A DNA stretch of 64,000 bases, taken from Siphonodentalium dalli (Eukaryota; Mollusca; Scaphopoda; Gadilida; Siphonodentaliidae). The notes under the pieces were generated by a model that saw only the letters and a list, made by a program, of their open reading frames with translations, was not told the origin of the DNA and did no database searches. Of this stretch, positions 10,653 to 21,660 are shown in pieces. Position 1 is the first letter of the stretch. Each line of letters starts with the position of its first letter. Both the position numbers and the translations under genes were made by a program. The stretch spans positions 161,901,465 through 161,965,464 of the forward strand of contig CP136068.1 of NCBI GenBank assembly GCA_032622095.1, in the 5' to 3' direction.

Positions 10653-11241
10653 GTCTATGGTCTATTGCTGCATAGACATACACACACATATAGGGGAGGG
10701 CGTCATATCAAACATGACCCGCAGACGCAGACATGCTGCTGCTACGTTCTTCTTTAGGACTACTTGTTTTTAAGTGATTTCTACAAGTACTATCTCTTGC
10801 GGTCTTCCTAGTCACAGTCGTATCTGTCTTTACAGTCTGGTAGGGTTTCCACAGTCAAGCAACAGCCAACGTCTGGTGAGTCGATCAAAAACCATTTTAA
10901 CATTTAGACTACCCCACCGATATCGCTTGCTACGTTCCCGACAAGGGTTAGTCTTGATTTGGGTCGAGTTAGTGATCGAATTATATTCATAAGTACCAAC
11001 CGGTGCAACGGGTATACCGGTTTAATGATAGTTATAATTGTTGAACTTATTGTTCAGTTCCCACCAATTAATATGAATCGTGCAGCTATTGTATTATATG
11101 TTGGTATGTCTGTCGTCTGCTGTTATCACCTGAACATCCCTCCAAATAGACGATTTCAATGTAGATTTTTACAACTGAATGGGATAATCCAGTTAGTAAC
11201 GAAAGGGTTAATATGGAGGTTTCTCAAACCAAGCAGTCGTA
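10653..11241. other. No gene seen
   Basis: Non-coding, unique-looking sequence between two minisatellites. A 180-residue frame (10959-11501) ends inside the following repeat and shows no domain. Confidence 0.4.
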
Positions 11242-11470
11242 ACCTTCATGTAGTGCCCAACAACATTTATGTAGTGCCCAACAAAATGTATGTAGTGCCA
11301 AAAAAAATACATGCAGTGCCAAACACAAGTAGAGTCAAACACAATTCATTTAGTGCCAAAAAAATGCATGAAGCGCAATACAATATTCATGTAGTGCCAA
11401 ACAAAATTCATATAGTGCCAAACAAAATTCATGTAATGCCAAACAACATTCATGTAGTGCCAAACAAAGT
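11242..11470 (+). repeat. 21-bp minisatellite, about 11 diverged units
   Basis: The unit is TTCATGTAGTGCCAAACAAA plus one A. Units vary at several bases and there are short deletions. The open frame reading VPNKIHV across it follows from the 21-bp period. Confidence 0.85.
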
Positions 11471-11555
11471 TCGCAAAAACATTTCGACCAGGACAAACTG
11501 ACCACGATTATGATATCGTGCGCATTGTGTGTGTCGCTCTACACGACCAACACGA

Positions 11556-11907
11556 TTAAAGGGGGACTGTACACTAAATCCTGGACCATCTGCTTTTATA
11601 CTCAACAGCATATATGCAACAAATGAATGAATTTGCGCCATGGATTAGTGCAAAATAGACTCGTGCGCTCTATTAATGATGCAAACAGCATGGTAATTAT
11701 GATGAAATTGAATTGATGACTCCAGCCATTTATTCATTTTCGTTATAATTACCATGTTGTTTGCATCGTACATAGAGCAAATGAGTGTATTTTGCACTAA
11801 AACATTGCTAAAATTCATTTATTCGTTGCATATATTCTGTTGAGTATAAAAAATATAAATATATAAATATAATAAATGGCAGGATTTAGTGTACAGTACC
11901 CCTTTAA
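11556..11907. mobile_element. 352-bp MITE with TTAAAGGGG ends
   Basis: TTAAAGGGGGACTGTACACT at the left and the mirror ending AGTACCCCTTTAA at the right. The arms extend through CATTTATTCGTTGCATATAT-type blocks and the centre pairs GGTAATTATRATGAAA with its complement. TTAA flanks and TTAAAGGRR termini match the Kolobok/T2 description. Confidence 0.8.
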
Positions 11908-12017
11908 GCAAAACGCTCGCGATAATCTTCTATTCAATCGGCCAATTGAGGATTGTGTCCGAGGCTTGATAAGTGGTACAACAAAACTAATTGACTGAAT
12001 GTGTGTATGTTTAAACT

Positions 12018-12645
12018 TTAAAGATACAGGCGGGCTTTGCTGTGAGTATAGCTGTTAAAATAGTCACATCCGCTAAACCGTCATAAACAGAAAGAATATC
12101 ATATTATAGACAAATATTGTTCTTTACCAATCATAAATATCGCGTACTTACATGTTATTGTCACTTTTGTACGCTGTGTTATGTAAACAAACATAAAACA
12201 CGTCACGGAACCATTTGTTTATAGAAAACACTTGTAACTATCGGATCGTCCAATGAAAATGTTCCGTTGCGCTGTAGTATTTTCTCTTAACCTATATATG
12301 GTAATACGTACAAAATAAGGACTTCATTATCAGTAGTGTTGTTAGTTGTAATTTGTAGACGCATCAAATTAGGGGTTTTACAACCGACGTATAATGCGCA
12401 CGAAACTAAATAAGGAAATGACGCAATATCGTAACTCTGCTTATAAACAATCCACTGCGCTATTTGCGAGAAACGGAACAACAATCGACCTGTATTTTCT
12501 CGGACACAAAGCGCGTTTTGTGAATAATGTCGCAGTCATATCATCATTATGATATACTATTAGTATATTATTGAGGAAATTATCATAATTTGATAAATTT
12601 TATTTATAAATTATAACCTACAACGAAGGCCGCCTGTCCCTTTAA
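12018..12645. mobile_element. 628-bp MITE related to 9547-9930
   Basis: Left end TTAAAGATACAGGCGGGCTT, right end GCCGCCTGTCCCTTTAA. Internal blocks are shared with 9547-9930: TAGTCACATCCGCTAAA, CAATCATAAATATCGCGTA and TGTTATTGTC. The middle and right portions are longer and diverged. Confidence 0.7.
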
Positions 12646-14348
12646 TTGTTCAAGTTTGGTACAAACCAAAGGAATTGATGCGACATGTGGCGGTAAAGAC
12701 ATCGCGGCTATAATTAGAATGTGCGCATCATTTGATGACGTAGTACACTACCAAGCTGAACAAGTGGTATATTAAGCGCTCATTCGCGCCGAAATCGCGC
12801 TAATATCGCAAATATGGGCGCGCGTATGCACGCCTTTTGTGACATTTCGCGTTTAATATTGAAATTTCGATATTTCACGCTTCATATTACGACACATCGA
12901 ATGTCGTTCAATGGATGTATCCTTCTTATTATATTAAACTCGCCTTGTCCTGCGAATTACTTTATATGTGATAGCACTTTGTTCATGCAAGACTAAAACA
13001 ATGGGATCCTTATTCAGCGTAATAGTTGGCAACAATAAATATCAGAATATTAAACGTGTACGAATTCTGTTGCGTTCAATATTGCGCTGAATATCACACT
13101 ATTGAGCGCGACAAACTATTTGTGTTTCGCGCATTTTTCTAAAAGATGGACGTTCAGTATCGCAATAAAGTCGCACCGTAATATACCACTTCGTCTGATA
13201 CGGTACCATAAACATATGACATCATACCATAATCGTAGTCGTATATTTATAACTCTGTCCGTGAGTTTTGAAACCTCTCTATTGATTAAATGTACCAACA
13301 TTCACCAACACCAAACAGTTCAACATCTATGCCGATATTATTATATTTATACCTGTTCAATTGCACACACAACCCCGCCCCTGTCAACACGGATGTACCG
13401 TGATTTGGGACAGTTGTTATCGAGTGACCTCGACCTTCCTTAAAATGTGTCACGTCAGCACGTTTAATTTAAACAGTAGGTATGTATACTGTATACGCGT
13501 TCTGGAATCCGGTTACCGAGGTGATTGAGGGCATCGTTATACTCCGACCGATTTATGATGCATTGTGGCGCGTATTGACACATCACTATGCAAACAGGCG
13601 GCCGGCCACCGTGCGAACACGAGCCGTCGGCTACATATTATCTATGTATCAGCGTTCTCATGCTTAAGTCTTTCCATACTAAATGGATTATCCCATTCAG
13701 TTACACAAGTATGTCATCAGAGTGGTCTACTATTCATCTGGAGGGGTTTCAGGGAAAATTATTCAGACTATTATAGATGACACAAGTACATAAAGATTAA
13801 GGAGTCCTGTTTATATGGAGAGAAATGTTCAGGTAATAAGTTCAACAAACGATCTATTTTTCGTGTTCTGAACATTTCATAAGGGATAACTACTCGTCAA
13901 TGAGAACCACTGATAGAGTGCATGCTGTATATTCAGAAGCAGGGACATTTGACTTGAGGAGGGGCTGTCTGCGGGGGGGGGGGGGGGGGGCGCTGCGTGT
14001 GGATATTGTCTCACAATTTAACATTTCATGTTTGATGTTGGAATATTAGAAGACTAATATGCTAAAATTGCACCCGGTCCTTACGCTATTATATGCTACA
14101 ACGGGAAATCTGTTAAAAAGTTAGGCGCTGTTAGCAAAAATGCTTATGCTGGTAGCGCATAACATTGTAAGGATCAGGTGTTAACGTGCAACAATTTTTC
14201 ACACTTTAGGGATAAATATATTCCAGATTACTACTGAAAACATCCTATACCCCCTATAAATTTAAGAAAAAACTTGGTCGGATTCAAGGTGGGGTAGGGG
14301 GTGCAGTTGGAATTTCCCAAAGTGGACACCCCAACTGAGACCATCTAG
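12646..14348. other. No gene seen; poly-G tract
   Basis: About 1.7 kb without a supported gene. A run of about 20 G lies at 13971-13990. A block near 13820-13910 (AAATGTTCAGGTAATAAG and its inverse) resembles 5840-5950. Open frames at 13102-13443 and 13482-13780 show no domain and overlap each other. Confidence 0.45.
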
Positions 14349-14719
14349 CCACGTACCTGGCTATGACATGAGATGCCCTGTTCGTTCTAACAGTTATTTC
14401 CATCTGGCATATCATACATGATGGTAAGATGCCATGTCAGTCCAAACAGTTAGTTCCGTCGGGCAGATCATACATGGTCGTCAGCACAGGTATTAGGCAC
14501 AAATTTTATTTTTGGCCAATTTTTTTTTGGCCGAATACCTGTGGTTGTCATATGTCCTGTTAGTCCACACATTTACATCCGTCTGGCAGATCATACATTG
14601 TCGTAAGATGTCCTGTTAGTCCAAACAGTTACTTCCGTCGGGCAGATCATACATGGTCGTAAGATGTCCTGTTAGTCCAAACATTTACATCCGTCTGGCA
14701 GATCATACATGGTCGTCAG
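14349..14719 (+). repeat. 57-bp satellite, left part
   Basis: Units of about 56-60 bp contain GATGTCCTGTTAGTCCAAAC, then TCCGTCTGGCAGATCATACA and TGGTCGT. One unit is interrupted near 14480-14545. The array is cut at GGTCGTCAG (14711-14719) by a transposon and resumes with the same nine bases at 15877. Confidence 0.85.
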
Positions 14720-15876
14720 TAGTCCAAGTCTTCTTGTCCTAAAACCAGCTAAGATATTGGGATGGCGATGCTGGCGTTTAGTCCAAGACCGCCCTATATG
14801 CTCGCTTATGACACGGCTTAAGCGTTAGTGACCCGCTCAAATAAAACCACAATTATATGAAATAAAATATCACAATTGCGACAATAAACGGATATTTTCC
14901 GCAGAAGACATGCTATTTTATCTGAAACCCACATCAGTTGTGAATTTAAAACGGTAATTTAATGCGAAAAGAGACATTTACCTCAATGTTTACAATTTTT
15001 TAAAAGTATGCGAACTCGGTTGACCTCGCGAACTGTGTTCGGCATTTTCCGTTGAAAATATTCTGTAGATTTTGGACAACAACGATGAATTCTCCATTGT
15101 AATCGTAATTATGTGTGTCAATAAATAAAATAATAAATAGATTAATTAAACATTGGAGATATAAATGTAATACACTAAATAAATGAACCTTAAGTTTGAA
15201 AAGTCCCACTAAAACGGAAGAACTATATTTCGAAACTGTGTGATTCGGTTCTCCGATTATTTTATCAACACAGATGTCAAAATGCACACCACACGCATGG
15301 CAAGTCAGACACAAGAGATCTAATTTGCTCCAATTTTGACAAGTTGCTTGCGATAATTGTCAACAAAACTACCGTTCTGATCCTCCATTATGTCATTAAG
15401 TTTTTAGTGCGGGAATTGTTCTGAAAGCACATAGAAAACGGGACTTTCGGGCGATCGGTTTTCGCCATTTTTGTTCGGAAAACCCGCGCTATATATAGAA
15501 ACGGAAAGTAGAATTCCCAGAACAAACAGCGGATTATGCCGAACTTATTCGGACCACTTCGGCTTTCGGTTAAAACGTAAACAAACAGAGAAACAAATCG
15601 ATGTTTGTGGCAATCAACCGGAATATTCTATGTGTAATTTAACATTCAAGTTAGATTATTATACACCATTATGACCATTAGATGTAAGCCTTTCCGATGT
15701 ATATAGCATCATGTATTGATTTGCTAGGTAAATCGAGTAAAATACACCACAAATTCCCGCCACAGATCGTGGGCGTAACTCATGTGGTAGGATTGGTATG
15801 CAAGCGGGCTTGGACTAAACGCCAGCATCGCCATCCCAATATCTTAGCTGGTTTTAGTACAAGAAGACTTGGACTA
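14720..15876. mobile_element. 1157-bp element, 9-bp target duplication, Mutator-like
   Basis: Terminal inverted repeats of about 68 bp begin TAGTCCAAGTCTTCTTG and include ATATTGGGATGGCGATGCTG; the right copy differs at very few bases. The flanking nine bases GGTCGTCAG are repeated exactly at 14711-14719 and 15877-15885. A 9-bp duplication with long terminal repeats is typical of Mutator-like elements. Inside, a minus-strand frame at 15000-15314 starts MCLTCHACGVHFD (a CxxC pair) but matches no family I can name, and no transposase domain is visible. Confidence 0.75.
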
Positions 15877-16135
15877 GGTCGTCAGATGTCCTGTTAGTCC
15901 AAACATTAACGTCCGTCTGGCAGATCATACATGGTCGTAAGATTTCCTATTAGTCCAAACATTTACGTCCGTCGGGCAGATCATACATGGTCGTCAGATG
16001 TCCTGTTAGTCCACACATTTACGTCCGTCTGGCAGATTCAAAATGATCGTAAGATGTCCTGTTAGTCCAAACAGTTTGTTTCGTCGGGCAGATCATACAT
16101 GTACATGGTCGTAAGATGTCCTGTTATTCACTTTA
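15877..16135 (+). repeat. 57-bp satellite, right part
   Basis: Continues the array left of the element: GATGTCCTGTTAGTCCAAAC and GTCCGTCTGGCAGATCATAC recur about every 57-60 bp, about 4.5 units. Confidence 0.85.
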
Positions 16136-16226
16136 ACATGTTCTGTCATCCCCGTAGAGTGTTTCACATCACTTTAACATGTTCTGTCATCCCCGTAGAG
16201 TGTTTCACATCACTTTAACATGTTCG
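16127..16226 (+). repeat. 41-bp tandem repeat, 2.4 units
   Basis: CACTTTAACATGTTCTGTCA followed by TCCCCGTAGAGTGTTTCACAT is repeated exactly, then a partial third unit. Confidence 0.85.
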
Positions 16227-16724
16227 GTTGCTGAAATCATTGAGTTACCATGCAGACGACAATTTATCAGAGAGCGTAAACGGAGAGTCACAAAGTTAGT
16301 GATTGATTTGTGGTGAGGGGGTGGCTATTGTTAATTTGACATTCAAAGTTGAACACCGTGTTGAAGATAGCATCCTCTGACCTTTACTCGATTCGTGATT
16401 AACGAGGTTTGTGGCATGTGTTGGTGTTTAATTCAAAATTACCGATGATAAACTAATCTCTAGTTGACAGGGAACTGTGAAATTATTTGTCTTTGACCTT
16501 TGCTAAATTTGTGATTAAATAGACCATGTTACGAATCTCTACGCTTGCCTTGCCTGGGTCCCGCAGAGATCATATTCAGCCGGATTAAAAACCGGAAACT
16601 TTTTGAAATTTCAGACGGGGAATGTCCTTGTAATGGTGTAAACTGCTGTGTGGGTGACTGATACTTTAAATAGCCGATTGACAATTTCGAGTTGACATGT
16701 AACAATGCGATTCATTTGCCCTCT
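16227..16724. other. No gene; dispersed TGACCTTT motif
   Basis: Two related blocks, near 16378 (TGACCTTTACTCGATTCGTG) and 16493 (TGACCTTTGCTAAATTTGTG), recur at 17538 and 20109. They may be scattered remains of an old repeat. No gene is supported. Confidence 0.4.
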
Positions 16725-17095
16725 GCCAATGCATTCTCTTATATATGCGAGTCAACCATAGGTCGACTCGCATATATAAGAGAATGCATTGGTCTTATAT
16801 ATGTTATAATTGTTAAAGAATGTACAAAACAAAAATGAATAAACAAATTATAAAATATTGTAAGAATGTAAGAAATAATGATACAAAAATGATAACAATT
16901 GTTATAGAATGTACGATAAATATGATAAAAAATCGATAAAGAATATAAGAAAAAAATATCATAACTCATCAAAAAGTGTTAAAGAATGTAAGAAATAACG
17001 ATAAAAAAAATGATAAAAAATTGTTAAAGAAAGAAAGAAAAAATAAAGTAAAATTGATAAAGAATGCAAGAAAAAATGATAAAATATCATCACTG
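16725..17095 (+). repeat. 69-bp palindrome followed by AT-rich array
   Basis: 16725-16792 is one hairpin of the GCCAATGCATTCTC family. After it comes about 300 bp built from diverged repeats of GTTAAAGAATGTAAGAAA and AATGATAAAA. The same words form the spacer between paired hairpins at 49272-49350 and 55004-55082, so this looks like an expanded version of that spacer without the second hairpin. Confidence 0.65.
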
Positions 17096-17115
17096 CGATG
17101 AACGCACAACATGTG

Positions 17116-17522
17116 TTAAAGGTATACATATCAGATTAGATGGAACCCGTATAATCAGATTCTAACTTCCAACAACAATATTTCTTCAAAAGACGTTTTA
17201 GTTATCAGAATCGATAAATCACCAAAAAATAATGCTACCCACTGTCAACTTTCTATAGTATAACATTTTCCAAAATGTGTTATATGTCAACAATTTGTTC
17301 AGCGCAGTTTTTTTAGCGAGAGTATGTCGGTTGGCTGGTCGAATATGTTCATGGCTGCCAAATATTGCAGGTGGTGAAAAATAACAGATTTTAAAACTCG
17401 ATATCTGATATATCTGAGCTTTGATGAGTGGGTTTTCATCGACTCGAATCAAATATATCTACCTCCCCCCAAGCCAAACAAAATGTAATTTATGAATTTT
17501 AATTCGGATTATGTATCTTTAA
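17116..17522. mobile_element. TTAA-flanked MITE, copy 2 of the 1257 family
   Basis: TTAAAGGTATACATATCAGA at the left and GGATTATGTATCTTTAA at the right. Internal blocks match 1257-1706, for example AAAATAATGCTA, GTCAACTTTCTATA and CTCGATATCTGAT. 407 bp. Confidence 0.7.
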
Positions 17523-17689
17523 ATTAAACATTCAAAGCTGACCTCTGTCTGTGACCTTTACTGATTTCCTGATTAGCATTGGGTTGTGACGTCGGCGACA
17601 AACCTGGGCTGCTGATGATGGAGTTAGAGTCGACCAGTTCGATTCATTATCGTTCCATAGGTTTATGTCTGCCATCGAGTCTAGATCTA

Positions 17690-17859
17690 AATGGCCCTCA
17701 GTTGGAAGATGGTTCGATCGATCGATCGAGAGATAGATAGAAAGATAGGTAGATAGAGACGAGAGAGATTGTGTATGTATCCCTATCAGAGAGAGATACA
17801 GATAGTTAGAGGGAAAAGAGATAGATTGCGTATTCATCCCTATCAGAGAGATATATTTT

Positions 17860-17900
<41 letters not shown>

Positions 17901-17912
17901 GTATATACATCC

Positions 17913-17950
<38 letters not shown>

Positions 17951-17960
17951 TTATTCATCC
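17690..17960 (+). repeat. GATC/GATA/GA-rich microsatellites
   Basis: GATCGATCGATC near 17716, then ATAGATAGAAAG-type units, then two long (GA)n tracts at 17862-17896 and 17919-17946 separated by TTGTGTATATACATCC. Simple-sequence DNA. Confidence 0.9.
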
Positions 17961-18035
17961 CTATCAATGAATATTATTATACACATACTTGTTGTAATTT
18001 ACAGAGCAACAGCGATAACTTAGAGGAATTACGAG

Positions 18036-18770
18036 TAGTGTTCGGTCCGAATTAATATTCGAATGTTCGAATATTCGCTCGTAAAAATAAATATTCGAAT
18101 ATTCGAATCATTATTTGACTATTCGAATATTCGAGAATAATCTCCGGGTAATTGTTTCCTGGTTTGTTATTAGTCTGAGGGCCTGTTAAAAGTATAGTCT
18201 ATTTTCCACTGACCATAATCGAATTAATATGACGTAACTGTAACGTTCTGATTTGATTGGCGTCATGACGTCGAAATAATTGTATTGGCTATAGGTGTAA
18301 ACCAGACCGTGATGTGGTCATAGGAAGCGGACATATAAGGCATCGTTTTGTTTTGTTTGCGCGTTGTCACTTGTGTGTATAATATGGCGTCAAATTCGAA
18401 GAAATCAGATATATGGACTCACTTCACGTTGGATGCCAAAACTAAAAGGGCAACATACAAGCTCAATCCAGATCATGTTCTTAGTTATTGTGGCACTACG
18501 ACCAACTTGTGGAACCATGCATGGGACATTGACTACTTGAACTTCATAAACAGATAAACTCTTGCTTTTAAGCCAAAATACTTTTTTTCTCTCTCTTCAA
18601 GTTTTTTGCGTATAGCATGTGCATGGATAACTATGCTATTTCATTAAATAATAAATTGGTTCCAAAATATGTTATCTATATAATTTTATAAGTTATCTAA
18701 ATATTCGAATATTCGCTCGTTATTCGAACCGAATATTCGAATACCGAAATCCGTCGAATACCGAACACTA
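18036..18770 (+). mobile_element. hAT element, 735 bp, 8-bp target duplication
   Basis: The ends are TAGTGTTCGGTCCGAAT and TACCGAACACTA. The 8 bp ATTACGAG is present on both sides (18028-18035 and 18771-18778). Subterminal sequence at both ends is rich in TTCGAATATTCG. An 8-bp duplication with TAGTG-type ends is typical of hAT. The body keeps only a decayed BED-finger reading frame, so it is non-autonomous. Confidence 0.85.
18384..18557 (+). pseudogene. Decayed BED-type zinc finger of a hAT transposase
   Basis: A 57-residue frame starts MASNSKKSDIWTHFTLD and includes CGTTTNLWNHAW. The layout, S-x-I/V-W-x-H-F near the start and G-T-T-x-N-L-x-x-H after about 35 residues, is that of BED zinc fingers found at the N terminus of hAT transposases. 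The first CxxC pair is lost (the region reads ATYKLNPDHV) and only one His of the second pair remains, so zinc binding is doubtful. The catalytic RNase H-like domain is absent. A reading as host ZBED exon is possible, but the position inside a hAT element with intact target duplication favours transposase. Confidence 0.6.
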
Positions 18771-19495
18771 ATTACGAGGCTATGTGCCTATGATTAACTG
18801 ATATCACCACATTACTTACGCGGCTATGTGCCTATGCTTAACTGGTATCACCACATTACTTACGAGGATATGTGCCTATGGTTAACTGGTATCACCACAT
18901 TACTTACGCGGCTATGTGCCTATGCTTAACTGGTATCGCCACATTACTTACGCGGCTATGTGCCTATGCTTAACTGGTATCACCACATTACTTACGAGGA
19001 TATGTGTCTATGGTTAACTGGTATCACCACATTACTTACGCGGCTATGTTCCTATGCTTAACTGGTATCACCACATTACTTACGCGGCTATGTGCCTATG
19101 CTTAACTGGTATCACTACATTACTTACGAGGATATGTGCCTATGGTTAACTGGTATCACCACATTACTTACGAGGATATGTGCCTATGGTTAACTCATAT
19201 CACTACATTACTTACGAGGCTATGTGCCTATGATTAACTGATATCACCACATTACTTACGAGGATATGTGCCTATGCTTAACTGATATCACCACATTACT
19301 TACGATGATATGTGCCTATGCTTAACTGGTATCACCACATTACTTACGAGGATATGTGCCTATGGTTAACTCATATCACTACATTACTTACGAGGATATG
19401 TGCCAATGATTAACTCATATCACCACATTACTTACGAGGCTATGTGCCTATGATTAACTGATAGCACCACATTACTTACGAGGCTATGTACCTAT
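18771..19495 (+). repeat. 44-bp satellite, about 16 units
   Basis: Unit ATTACTTACGAGGCTATGTG followed by CCTATGNTTAACTGGTATCA and CCAC. Two alternating sub-types (CGCGGCTATG and CGAGGATATG) are visible. The hAT element sits at its left edge, inserted into ATTACGAG. Confidence 0.9.
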
Positions 19496-19530
19496 GACAA
19501 ACCCCATTACTGTTTTTATTTTCATTTAAA

Positions 19531-19786
19531 GACATTATGGACTTGTTCGGTTTGAGTGAAACTGATAAATTAGTACTCAGGCGCTATGCCAACTGGGGGA
19601 ATGTAGCATTCTACTAACATCGCCCAAAATATCAAAGAAATCGACCATAAAACCCCATAGAAAACACCGTCTGAACTACGCGAAATTGTAAATATTTACA
19701 TCTGTATTCGGGACGCAACAATCGGCGATAAACTAACGCAAATGATTTCTCCATCGATGCTCATAGCATTTAATAAATATTTATAA
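19531..19786 (+). pseudogene. Broken Death-domain-like exon
   Basis: After a pyrimidine-rich tract ending TTTCATTTAAAG, frame 1 reads DIMDLFGLSETDKLVLRRYA and NWGNVAFY, then stops at 19615. The next frame continues NIAQNIKEIDHKTP, has one in-frame stop, then KTPSELREIVNIYICIRDAT and IGDKLTQMI, ending at 19784. The W-x-x-V-A core, I-x-x-I-D, and a closing helix with A-T-x-x-x-L fit the pattern of Death-fold domains. The frameshift and stop make it a relic or a diverged exon. The family call is inference from pattern only. Confidence 0.35.
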
Positions 19787-21224
19787 GACTGGCGGAGAGT
19801 GTTGTAAATTTAGGTTAATATTCATAAAACTAACTACTTTGAGCAAGATTATTATCCATATTATTCTATTTGATCAGCAACCGGTGTGTTTCACGTCACT
19901 TTAAGTGATAGAGCGTCGTCATGTAGAATAACTGTTGGTGTAGATTTTCGTAATCGACCAAGCAGTATGGGGTATCCAAAACGAGTGTCCACAACAGTGA
20001 GGGAAATGGACAGGCATTAACTATAATAGTTGAATTCAGGATGTAACAGACCCATTAATTGAATACTCATAGATCTGTCGAACAATGTCCTGTATGTCCA
20101 CGTGGTTGACCTTTGCTGAGTTCGTGACTAACATGGTTTGTGTTGGCGGCAAACATGTGATCCGGGAGGCTGATTCTAAATTGATATATTTCGAGTGGAC
20201 AGGAAACAATGAAAGCCGGTGTGTGGTGTATATGCGGGGTGCGCAGGTGGTTACGCACAGCTTGATGGATCTCATGACATTTAAGTACAGACACATTACC
20301 AGTTCAACATCTGGCACTCAACGTCCGCCCACACCCCACCCCCGCGGTTATACCGCATGTATCTCGAATAGATAGTAGATCGTGAAGTATTTCATCGAAA
20401 TTAGTTAGTCCCTTGATATGTGACCGGTGTACGACTCCGGGCGCTGCTAACTTTCGTGTGACCCCCTCCCGCGCTGCTGACTTTCGTGCGACCCCCCCCC
20501 CCCCCCACATCAAACTTCACGCAGCGCCCTCTCCGTTTCACTGCGATATATCACTGCCGGAAGGATGGTACTTTGCGGACCGATACATAATTTTTTACGT
20601 GTTTTGGAAGGTTTCGGGTAACAAGTGGAACATTCTAATTGAGTATCAAAAGGAGAGCAAATGGAAACATATCTGCATGAGAGCTGAGAGTTGATAGATG
20701 TCAAAACAAGTTGGTTCACGGAGGTCGAAATTTGCCCCCTCCGAACGAATGCTCTCTGGCCACGTCCCTGAAATATGTCACTCCTTTTCATACTAAATAT
20801 TTCCAATCCGATTTGTCAACCAACGAAGAGAATTTTCTCAAATCATGTTTTCAAAGCGTTCTCTAATATTCACCATATATAATGCAACCGTGAACGCTTT
20901 GTATCATAATGTTCCGGCCGACCAAAATAAAACAATCTGGTATGACATCATTCATTGATCACAGTGTGCGTGCCATTGTGTTGTAAATTATTTATCAAGA
21001 TAAAATACTCTGATAAATTGACTCGTTTAGACATACCAGGCCGTTGCGAGTCTTCGTGTGGTCGCTTCCAAACGAGCCAATTCATCCTGGTGTTTGATCT
21101 ATTACTTCTACCACACTGTTGAGTGGGACAAATCACCAAATTATCGTCGGGCACTCTAAACAGACACCCACGCCACACCCCCACCAAATCAAGTGTGTCT
21201 CGAATAGATATTAGAGCACAATCC
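19787..21224. other. No clear gene; two loosely related blocks
   Basis: 20090-20420 and 20940-21260 share loosely similar stretches (GGCACTC..CCCACRCC..CCCCC, then TCTCGAATAGATA). A 96-residue frame (20085-20375) and a 123-residue minus frame (20948-21319) lie here, but neither shows a domain I recognise. A poly-C run is at 20494-20507. A block at 20518-20580 (AGCGCCCTCTCCG, CTGCGATATATCACTGCC) recurs at 32660-32720. Confidence 0.4.
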
Positions 21225-21660
21225 CATTGTTGCAATCGTTCCCTGATTTTTGGTAAAGCACACCGATTCCCAAGGCTGGCGAATGAATAGTTCAATGAGT
21301 ACCCCATTGTTAGGCACACTCAACTCACAACAGACAAATCGCACGGTCGCTTCGAAGTAGCTTCAATTACCAGAGGCCACAGGGGCACGAACAGCGCTCT
21401 GCTTCCCCCAAACACACTGCCATTATACGCCGTTACTATTTATGCACCTCTAATATACTAAGCAGGCACATATATAGGGACGGCGTATAAGGGGAGTGCG
21501 GGTGGGGGATGCACGTCCTCTTGTATAATAACTGAAGCTACATTGAAACGACCGCGCGATTTGTTTGTTAAGAGTGGCGCGTCTCGAACAATGGGATATC
21601 ACTGAAATATTAGTTTGCCAGCCTTGGGAATTGGGTGTAATTTACCAAAAATACAATATG
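21225..21660. repeat. Inverted repeat, about 130-bp arms
   Basis: Left arm 21225-21370 contains CCAAGGCTGGCGAATGAATA and the right arm 21533-21660 contains the mirrored GCCAGCCTTGGGAATTGG. ACCGYGCGATTTGT and GAAGCTAC also pair. The spacer holds CGCCGTTACTATTTATGCAC and its near-mirror at 21482. Possibly a foldback element with worn ends. Confidence 0.6.

Noticed and set aside
10540-10773. 77-residue frame with FVGVAPG repeats
   Set aside because: Produced by a 21-bp minisatellite; flanks lack any feature of a gene.
13971-13990. Poly-G tract as a regulatory element
   Set aside because: Simple-sequence run only; may also be affected by sequencing error.
20948-21319. 123-residue minus-strand frame
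   Set aside because: Runs into an inverted repeat arm and overlaps a diverged duplicate at 20090-20420 in which the frame is not kept.
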